Assembly: GCA_030598305.1 (NCBI GenBank)
Contig: JAUVQC010000019.1
Coordinates: 1 to 11,442, forward strand
From: Actinomycetes bacterium
GTDB taxonomy: Bacteria > Actinomycetota > Acidimicrobiia > UBA5794
DNA length: 11,442 bases
Reading direction: 5' to 3'
Positions 6,932-11,442 of this stretch are shown here, piece by piece. The translations under genes were made by a program, and so were the position numbers. The stretch's first letter is position 1. The number at the start of each line of letters is the position of its first letter. Below the pieces are notes generated by a model that searched no databases, was not told the DNA's origin, and saw only the letters and a list, made by a program, of their open reading frames with translations.

Positions 6932-8226
6932 GTGCCCACTTCCCGTTCGATGATCACGGCTTCCTCACCGCGTTTCGCTCTCGCCCATGCCGCAACGCGT
7001 ACACCGACGAGAGCAGCAATCTTGGCATCAACCGTAACGACGAGCGAATGCGGGCGCAGCCGGATCGGGATCCCTGCAGTACGGAGCAGTTCCTTGACCG
7101 GTGTCGATCCTGTTCCGATATCGATCCTGTCACCCACCCTGGCTCCTCGAAGGCCGAGCACGGTGTGAGTGGTATCAGCTCTGAGAACGGTGAATCGGCC
7201 ACCAGCAACGGTGGTAGGCACTTCGTTGGCCACGTAGGTCGAATACATGTCACCGACCCAGTTGAAGGAATCGCCGACGCGGATCTCGATCTCATCGGGT
7301 TCGCCACGAGATGCAATCGCGTGGATCACCACGAATGGAGGCTCACGTGTCACACGGAGCGCCCTCGAGATCGTCATCGTCTCTCCTCCGCGGGCCACCG
7401 CCATCACTGCATCGATGTCTGCTGCAGTACCGGGGTACTCATTGAGGACCATCCGAAGTGCCCTTCGCACGACGCGTGAAGCGATTGGAGCGCTCGCCGA
7501 CACAAGCGGCCCCGTTGGAATTGACACGCCACCTTCGATCGGAAGGATCGGCACGATTCCAGCAATGGCTTCGAGCGCTCCGTCATCGGCGGCCAGCAAC
7601 ATCGAGGAACGTACGATGCCGCCCCTGGCGTCAGGCCCACAGTTCTTGTCGATCACCGGCATCACTTCATGCCTGACACGCGAACGCATGAATCGCACAT
7701 CCTTGTTGGCGGGGTCATCGGTGAAGGGAAGATCGGCCTGCTGGGCCGTTACGCGAAGTGCTGCGCGCGTTTCGCCGAGAAACGGCCTGCGCCAAATACC
7801 GCGACGGTGCGGGATGCCACTGATGGCTCCTGAACCTGATCCACGCAGGATCCGCATGAGCACGGTCTCAGCCTGATCATCGGCGGTATGGGCCGTGAGC
7901 GCGATCGTACCGGCAGGAATCATCGCTTCGATCGCACCGTACCGAGCTGCTCTGGCCCGAGCTTCGAGGTTGCCTCCATCGTCGATGACTCCGTCGACAA
8001 CGTGGCACACAACCTCGCACCGCTCAGAAACCGCTCGTGCCGCCGTGCGGAGGTCGTCGGAGCCCTCGAGCCCGTGGTAGACGAACACAGCCGCGACCCG
8101 CTCACGTCCAAGTGCTTCGACGGCCGAGAGAAGGAGCACGGCGGAATCGGCGCCTCCCCCGAGGGCGACGAGGCAGTCGCTGTCTCCAACAGCCCCGAGG
8201 ACCGCATCGACACGAGGGTTGTTCAC
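6922..8226 (-). CDS. tilS: tRNA(Ile)-lysidine synthetase
   Basis: TilS attaches lysine to cytidine 34 of the CAU-anticodon tRNA-Ile, changing its charging and decoding from Met/AUG to Ile/AUA. Length (434) matches the full three-part family architecture: N-terminal PP-loop ATPase, middle substrate-binding region and C-terminal domain with VKELLRTAGIPIRLR. The P-loop is VALGGGADSAV (20-30), in which the usual first Ser of SGGxDS is Gly23. The second core motif, TADDQAETVLMRILRGSG (114-131), is intact. The GTG at 8226 is chosen because it overlaps the preceding stop as GTGA. The frame stays open to 8322, but that stretch lies inside the upstream gene and does not look like TilS. It ends inside hpt. 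Confidence 0.94.
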   Translation of the reverse strand: MNNPRVDAVLGAVGDSDCLVALGGGADSAVLLLSAVEALGRERVAAVFVYHGLEGSDDLRTAARAVSERCEVVCHVVDGVIDDGGNLEARARAARYGAIEAMIPAGTIALTAHTADDQAETVLMRILRGSGSGAISGIPHRRGIWRRPFLGETRAALRVTAQQADLPFTDDPANKDVRFMRSRVRHEVMPVIDKNCGPDARGGIVRSSMLLAADDGALEAIAGIVPILPIEGGVSIPTGPLVSASAPIASRVVRRALRMVLNEYPGTAADIDAVMAVARGGETMTISRALRVTREPPFVVIHAIASRGEPDEIEIRVGDSFNWVGDMYSTYVANEVPTTVAGGRFTVLRADTTHTVLGLRGARVGDRIDIGTGSTPVKELLRTAGIPIRLRPHSLVVTVDAKIAALVGVRVAAWARAKRGEEAVIIEREVGTWT

Positions 8227-9257
8227 CCTGCCATCCGGTCGAGCCAGAGCGATGCGTCGTCGATCTCGGCGAGCGTGGGAAGTGCCTCTGGCGATTCCCA
8301 CGCCATGGCCAGGGAATCCCACGACGCCTTGTCTTCGACTTGGTTTATGAATGAGGCACCGGCGTCGTACTGCTTCAGCTTCATCTCGATGCCGATGAGC
8401 TTCATAAACGCCGCAGACTTCGGATCCTTGCGTCGAGCCTTGAGGACGCTTGACATGCGGTGCACGTCGACGATTTCGCGCTCGCCTATGCGGTCCATCA
8501 CGACATGGCCGTGACCCTCGAGCAGAGACATGAGTGCCTGTACATCGTCAAGGACCTCACGCTGCTCTGGCGACGCAAGGAGGCCCACCAGACCCGCGTC
8601 GCCGAGCGCGTCTGTGCCCGAGGCGACCGCCGACCTGACATCTGATGCAATGCGAGTGAGCCGACCCGGTTCTGGTGTGGATGAATCGACAAGTCGCTCG
8701 ACAAGTGACAGGAAGTAATCCCGCAACCAGGGCACACCGGTGAATTGCGCCCGATGAGCGCTCTCGTGCAGCGCGACCCAGAAACGGAAGGACGACGGTC
8801 TGAACTCGAACGTCCGCTCCATCGACAGGATGTTCGCTCCAACGAAGAGGACGGTGTCGCCCTTGTCTCCGTCACCGGTCGGGAGCACGAGCTCGTACTG
8901 ACCGAGTACGCGTTTGGACATGAAGCCGAGCACGGCTCCGAGTTCAGCGCCCATCACCTTTGCGGCGATCGATGCACCGAACCCGTCCTTGTCGGCGAGT
9001 TTCTCCTCGAGGGGGACGAGGAGTGCCCCGAACGACCTGATATTCGTGTCGACCCACTCGCTGCGCGAGATGACTCCCACGACCGGGGAACCCGGCAGGT
9101 CAAGGCCTGTTTCTACCGACACCATCTCGGATGCCCGCGCCACAAGGTCCGGCGCCTGCAGCTCGAACCGCCGCTCGTGGTACGTGCCCGCAAGCGGATA
9201 CTCGCCCGAGAACCGGGTCGCGACCTGGGCCGCTGTCTCCCAATCAACCTTGTTCAC
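8223..9257 (-). CDS. Zinc-dependent metalloprotease-like protein of the DUF2342 / F420-biosynthesis-associated family
   Basis: The protein (344 residues from GTG 9257) matches the zincin-like family found beside tilS in actinobacteria; as I recall, Rv3626c is the M. tuberculosis member. Family naming as a coenzyme-F420-biosynthesis-associated protein or putative hydrolase comes from phylogenetic co-occurrence, not from a known reaction. Seen directly: VDWETAAQVATRF near the N-terminus (4-16), a zincin motif HESAH (164-168) in FWVALHESAHRAQFTGVPWL, and LLEGHGHVVMD (245-255), whose Glu247 could be the third zinc ligand. No signal peptide is visible, so it is probably cytosolic. GTG 9257 has CGAGG 6 bases upstream; the frame runs back to 9302 without a better start. 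Substrate is unknown. Confidence 0.88.
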   Translation of the reverse strand: MNKVDWETAAQVATRFSGEYPLAGTYHERRFELQAPDLVARASEMVSVETGLDLPGSPVVGVISRSEWVDTNIRSFGALLVPLEEKLADKDGFGASIAAKVMGAELGAVLGFMSKRVLGQYELVLPTGDGDKGDTVLFVGANILSMERTFEFRPSSFRFWVALHESAHRAQFTGVPWLRDYFLSLVERLVDSSTPEPGRLTRIASDVRSAVASGTDALGDAGLVGLLASPEQREVLDDVQALMSLLEGHGHVVMDRIGEREIVDVHRMSSVLKARRKDPKSAAFMKLIGIEMKLKQYDAGASFINQVEDKASWDSLAMAWESPEALPTLAEIDDASLWLDRMAG

Positions 9258-9282
9258 AAACAACCTCGTCCATTGTGCCCCA

Positions 9283-9288
9283 AGCCTA
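9283..9288 (-). promoter_or_regulatory. Possible -10 element of the metalloprotease-tilS operon
   Basis: TAGGCT (9288-9283, minus strand) is a good actinobacterial TAnnnT -10 hexamer. A start point about 7 bases downstream would leave a short leader of roughly 20 bases that includes the CGAGG ribosome binding site for the GTG at 9257. I see no convincing -35 at 16-18 bases. The gap of 84 bases after the small membrane-protein gene makes a promoter here plausible. Confidence 0.3.
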
Positions 9289-9341
9289 AAGCGCCGCCCC
9301 ACGTCGCGAACCCAGGGTTGACAGTGGCGGGCAGAGGTGGG

Positions 9342-9659
9342 TTAGGCGGTGACTTTGTAGCGCGTGCGGACGGAGCGGTTGTAGGCGATTGCGACGCCGA
9401 TGATCAGGACGATCGCCGTGACAACCAGCAACGGGATCAGGAAGCGGGCCGTCCAGGGTTGCTCGACCTCTTCCAGCTCGGCCGGCGGCACCACGACGGC
9501 TGGCTCCTCGCCGGCCGAGATGGGGACGGCTGCAACAGTGGTCTCCGTTGTGTCCCCGGCCGTCTCACTCTCATCGCCATCGGCGAACGCTGGGGAGGCA
9601 GCTACAACGAGCACCAGTGTCACAAGGGCGAGCAGAACGATGCGCGTGATCCGTGTCAT
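9342..9659 (-). CDS. Small secreted/membrane-anchored protein of unknown function
   Basis: I do not recognise this 105-residue protein. It starts with a Lys/Arg-poor but convincing signal peptide: MTRITR, a hydrophobic core (7-20) and ASPAFA with likely cleavage after Ala26. A low-complexity acidic Thr/Glu/Pro/Val linker follows (27-70), then one hydrophobic membrane segment FLIPLLVVTAIVLIIGVAIAY (73-93) and a short basic tail NRSVRTRYKVTA. The expected topology is an extracytoplasmic N-terminal half anchored by the C-terminal helix with the tail in the cytosol. It sits alone between a terminator-like hairpin and the metalloprotease operon. No ribosome binding site precedes the ATG. Bias in composition agrees with a real coding frame, but the function is open. 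Confidence 0.75.
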   Translation of the reverse strand: MTRITRIVLLALVTLVLVVAASPAFADGDESETAGDTTETTVAAVPISAGEEPAVVVPPAELEEVEQPWTARFLIPLLVVTAIVLIIGVAIAYNRSVRTRYKVTA

Positions 9660-9667
9660 GGGGCGAC

Positions 9668-9673
9668 AGCTTA
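9668..9673 (-). promoter_or_regulatory. Possible -10 element for a near-leaderless small membrane-protein mRNA
   Basis: TAAGCT (9673-9668, minus strand) lies 8 bases before the ATG at 9659. A typical start point about 7 bases downstream would put transcription start at, or within a base or two of, the start codon. There is no purine-rich ribosome binding site in between, which fits leaderless translation, a common mode in actinobacteria. No clear -35 is seen. Confidence 0.3.
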
Positions 9674-9684
9674 GGCCCAGCGGT

Positions 9685-9723
9685 AACGAAAGAGACGCCG
9701 GGGCCTCCGGCGTCTCATTCGTT
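9685..9723 (-). terminator. Intrinsic terminator-like hairpin after the sigma/anti-sigma/zinc-protein genes
   Basis: The arms GAGACGCCGG (9692-9701) and CCGGCGTCTC (9707-9716) are perfect complements around a 5-base loop. After a single A-A mismatch, pairing resumes for six more bases (AACGAA with TTCGTT), giving 17-base arms. On the minus strand the GC-rich stem is followed by TTTCGTT, a short U-rich run. The stem lies about 40 bases past the stop at 9756 and before the next gene's start at 9659, so it most likely ends the upstream operon. It is nearly symmetrical and could work in both directions, although no plus-strand gene is present. Confidence 0.75.
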
Positions 9724-9755
9724 GTGCTTGTCTCGCTGGGAGACCCTGGGCTAAC

Positions 9756-9953
9756 TCAGGCGTCTGCTTTGACGATCCGGCCGCGAAGGCGCGGATACTT
9801 GGTTGGGGCGTGTGAGTAGCAAAACTCTCGCTTGTTGTACTGGGACAGATTCGTGTCACAGCCCTTGTGTGCGCAGCTTCGCGATGTCGAATAGGTCTTC
9901 GGCGCACGGTTCGAACCCGTGAACTTGCGACCCTTCAGTGCCGTCTCTTGCAT
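9756..9953 (-). CDS. Small CxxxxC...CxxH putative zinc-binding protein
   Basis: This 65-residue basic protein carries C27-x4-C32-x12-C45-x2-H48 within CAHKGCDTNLSQYNKREFCYSHAP (reported in two parts: CAHKGCDTNLSQYN at 27-40, KREFCYSHAP at 41-50). The spacing fits a small zinc-binding knuckle, and similar CxxxxCxTxLSxYNxxxxCxxH segments occur in actinobacterial hypothetical proteins. The N- and C-terminal tails are rich in Lys and Arg, which would suit nucleic-acid binding, but this is inference. ATG 9953 is chosen because GGAGG lies 5 bases upstream; an in-frame ATG at 9965 has no such site. The gene starts 30 bases after the anti-sigma stop and is followed by a strong terminator, so it is probably the third gene of the sigR operon. 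It could be a partner of the redox response or simply co-transcribed. Confidence 0.75.
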   Translation of the reverse strand: MQETALKGRKFTGSNRAPKTYSTSRSCAHKGCDTNLSQYNKREFCYSHAPTKYPRLRGRIVKADA

Positions 9954-9983
9954 GCTGACCTCCATGGGATTGACCCTGGTGCG

Positions 9984-10232
9984 TCAGCAGTCAGAGTCCC
10001 CCGAATTGCGTTCTTGTTCTATCAACGCTCGGAGGGTGTCAAAAAGTTCCTCAGGTGGATCAGATTTTCCACCAGCCGAGATCCGCTTCTTCAACGATGT
10101 CTCGAATTGGAAGGCGTCCGTGCACTGTCCGCAGCGCTTGAGATGCCACTGGATACGAGCCCTTCGGGTAACCGTGAGCTCATCATCAAGGTACTGATAG
10201 ACATATTCAACTGCGTGTTCACAACCGCTCAT
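9984..10232 (-). CDS. rsrA: RsrA-type zinc-binding anti-sigma factor (mycothiol/thiol-stress system)
   Basis: In the RsrA family, zinc-bound reduced protein holds the SigR-type sigma factor; oxidation makes a disulfide, releases zinc and frees the sigma. This 82-residue protein has the ZAS signature HLKRCGQC (H30, C34, C37) and an N-terminal C4, the counterpart of the RsrA cysteine that forms the trigger disulfide with the last Cys. [10 protein letters not shown] (10-19) matches the start of the family helix. The ATG overlaps the sigma-factor stop as ATGA, so translation is coupled and the two proteins are made in matched amounts. No membrane segment is present, as expected for the soluble subgroup. 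Which residues actually bind zinc is inferred from the family. Confidence 0.92.
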   Translation of the reverse strand: MSGCEHAVEYVYQYLDDELTVTRRARIQWHLKRCGQCTDAFQFETSLKKRISAGGKSDPPEELFDTLRALIEQERNSGDSDC

Positions 10233-10792
10233 TCGTCGGGCTCCACTAATCCGTGATCAACTGCCAAGTTCCATAACTTCCTTTGGAGCGCTTTTCTTCC
10301 CCGATGGAGCCTGGACATGACCGTGCCGATCGGAACATCGAGGATTTCAGCGATCTCCTTGTACGAAAATCCCTCGACATCTGCGTACAACACCGGTAGC
10401 CGGAAGTTCTCAGGCAGCGACTCGAGGGCATCGATGATGTCCTCGTCGACGAACATGTCGAGGGCTTCTTTCTCTGCACTCTCCTGTGCACCGGAGTGTT
10501 CACCAAGGCGCTTGTAGAGATACAGATCCTGGAGTTCACCGAGTTCAACCTCACTCGGTCGCCGCTGCTTCTTGCGATACTTGTTGATATAGGTGTTGGT
10601 GAGAATCCGGTAGAGCCACGCCTTGAGGTTTGTGCCCTCGGTGAACGAGTCGTAGGCCCGATACGCCTTGAGGAAGGTCTCCTGGACAACATCCTCAGCA
10701 TCGGCAGGATTGCGGGTCATGCGGAGCGCGGCCGAATAGAGCTGTGGCGCGTACTGCATCGCGTCGCGTTCGAAGTTGTTCTGGTCGGCCAT
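10229..10792 (-). CDS. sigR: SigR/SigH-type ECF RNA polymerase sigma factor
   Basis: The 187-residue protein has sigma region 2 (about 13-78, with [22 protein letters not shown] at 19-40 reported as [11 protein letters not shown] and [11 protein letters not shown], then [25 protein letters not shown] in which W59-R62 precedes the -10-recognition helix) and region 4 (about 121-180, with [20 protein letters not shown] and the helix-turn-helix [20 protein letters not shown]). These are close to the thiol-oxidative-stress sigma SigR of Streptomyces and SigH of mycobacteria, whose regulons cover thioredoxin and mycothiol genes. The immediately following RsrA-type gene supports that subgroup. The start is ATG 10792. 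The frame stays open to 10933, but that stretch overlaps the Ig-protein gene and is not sigma-like. No ribosome binding site is visible before 10792. Confidence 0.94.
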   Translation of the reverse strand: MADQNNFERDAMQYAPQLYSAALRMTRNPADAEDVVQETFLKAYRAYDSFTEGTNLKAWLYRILTNTYINKYRKKQRRPSEVELGELQDLYLYKRLGEHSGAQESAEKEALDMFVDEDIIDALESLPENFRLPVLYADVEGFSYKEIAEILDVPIGTVMSRLHRGRKALQRKLWNLAVDHGLVEPDE

Positions 10793-10800
10793 GGTCAGGC

Positions 10801-10806
10801 AGGGTA
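10801..10806 (-). promoter_or_regulatory. Possible -10 element immediately before sigR
   Basis: In the 23-base gap before the sigma gene, TACCCT (10806-10801, minus strand) lies 8 bases before the ATG. That is the same geometry as at the small membrane protein gene, and it would allow a near-leaderless transcript. The gap has no ribosome binding site. I saw no GGAAT-type SigR -35 sequence upstream, so autoregulation at this spot is not supported. Confidence 0.25.
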
Positions 10807-10815
10807 GTGGTGATG

Positions 10816-11442
10816 TCAGCCTTCGTAGAGACTGACGAACGCAAAGGTCTGTGAGGCACCCGTGTGGTCTTTGACAGCCACGGTGAACTCCTCGCCGTAG
10901 GGCGCCGAGGGAAATTCGATCCGGACGCTCCACTTCCCATCGCCGTTCACCGTGGTTGTTCCGCCACCGTATGGCGAACTGATCGTCACGGCCGTTCCGG
11001 GTTGGGCCTGCCCGCTGAATACGTCATACGGCACAGGCTCTGAGCATGACCCGTACTTCTGGTTGGCCGTAAAGACCCATTCACTGACGGTTGTCGCGGT
11101 CTCCTCCGGCACCTCGACGTCGAGGTGGACGGTGAGACGGACCACTGTCTCGTTGCCGGCCTGGTCGGTCGCGACCAGCTTTACCCCATTCGCCCCTGGG
11201 GCCAGGACGAGGCTCACGAACCACAGCCCGTCCTTGTCGACTTTGGCTGAGAACTTTCCGCTCGCAACGACGAAGGCGCCGGGTTCGGTCCGACCGGAGA
11301 ACTCAACTACCTCCGTGCCCAGATGCTCACCGTCGCGGGGAGTGATCACCTCCAGATGCGGTGGATCAACATCAACGGGTTCGGGATCGGTTTGAACCTC
11401 ATCCTCGGGAACGGCCGCCACCGGTAGTGGCTCTTCAATTGG
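10816..11442 (-). CDS. Ig-like repeat surface/secreted protein, 5' end beyond window
   Basis: The frame is open to the window edge (seven more codons reading PIEEPLP precede the GTG at 11421), so the true start and probably a signal peptide or membrane anchor lie outside. Visible are 208 residues: a Pro/Glu/Asp-rich linker (about 1-27) and two beta-sandwich repeats of bacterial Ig type. Repeat 1 contains [40 protein letters not shown] and DQAGNE; repeat 2 contains [26 protein letters not shown] and [13 protein letters not shown]. Each repeats the pattern of sugar- or protein-binding Ig folds in cell-surface proteins. The linker composition fits an extracytoplasmic location. The stop lies 23 bases before sigR, so the genes may be co-transcribed. 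The ligand is unknown. Confidence 0.82.
   Translation of the reverse strand, partial: PIEEPLPVAAVPEDEVQTDPEPVDVDPPHLEVITPRDGEHLGTEVVEFSGRTEPGAFVVASGKFSAKVDKDGLWFVSLVLAPGANGVKLVATDQAGNETVVRLTVHLDVEVPEETATTVSEWVFTANQKYGSCSEPVPYDVFSGQAQPGTAVTISSPYGGGTTTVNGDGKWSVRIEFPSAPYGEEFTVAVKDHTGASQTFAFVSLYEG

Noticed and set aside
9318..9323. Plus-strand TTGACA that could be a -35 element
   Set aside because: There is no suitable -10 at normal distance and no plus-strand gene downstream.
9290..9341. Inverted repeats AACCC-T-GGGTT and an imperfect GCCCGCCAC/GTGGGGCGGC pair as a terminator
   Set aside because: The long pairing is interrupted, and no U-rich run follows on the minus strand.
8745..9674. Plus-strand open frame of 309 codons
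   Set aside because: It spans the opposite strand of two minus-strand genes and the gap between them, and the translation shows no domain. The minus-strand metalloprotease has clear family motifs.
10793..10933. Extended N-terminus of the sigma factor to 10933
   Set aside because: The extra residues overlap the Ig-like gene in another frame, have no sigma similarity, and the family normally starts close to the FERDA segment.

Overview
The window reads as chromosome of a GC-rich actinobacterium. All thirteen genes I can support lie on the minus strand, so transcription runs from high to low coordinates. The SigR/RsrA-type redox sigma/anti-sigma pair, the DUF2342-type zincin, the DUF2520 protein beside panC and the order metalloprotease-tilS-hpt-ftsH-folP-folK-DUF2520-panC all match what I remember of the Mycobacterium tuberculosis Rv3601c-Rv3627c neighbourhood. 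Short secreted or membrane proteins with Thr/Glu/Pro-rich linkers hint at Acidimicrobiia or a related deep lineage. The exact taxon is inference. I found no insertion sequence, CRISPR array, tRNA or rRNA, and no gene-free gap longer than about 100 bases.

Region 1 (11442 to about 9690) is a stress and surface block. It holds the C-terminal part of an Ig-like-repeat protein, a SigR-type ECF sigma factor, its RsrA-type zinc anti-sigma factor (ATGA overlap) and a 65-residue CxxxxC...CxxH protein with an excellent ribosome binding site. It closes with a strong, nearly perfect inverted repeat that looks like a terminator. Region 2 (9659 to 9342) is a single small protein with a signal peptide and a C-terminal membrane segment, possibly from its own near-leaderless transcript.

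Region 3 (9257 to 1) is a tightly packed housekeeping supra-operon. It contains a zincin-like protein, tilS (tRNA-Ile lysidine synthetase, GTGA overlap), hpt (purine salvage), ftsH (membrane AAA protease), folP, a phosphatase-fold protein, a folK fusion, a DUF2520 oxidoreductase and panC (ATGA overlap with the preceding gene). It joins tRNA modification, purine salvage, protein quality control, folate synthesis and pantothenate synthesis. FolP and FolK are the two enzymes flanking dihydropteroate formation. The DUF2520 protein is a candidate ketopantoate reductase that would hand pantoate to PanC.

Three features depart from the standard cluster. The place where folB usually sits between folP and folK is taken by a dual-specificity-phosphatase-like protein whose catalytic Cys and Arg are both replaced. 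FolK carries a C-terminal TesB-like double-hotdog domain of about 270 residues. Neither folE nor folB is present in the window. I regard the pseudophosphatase plus the FolK-hotdog fusion as the most promising undescribed biology here.
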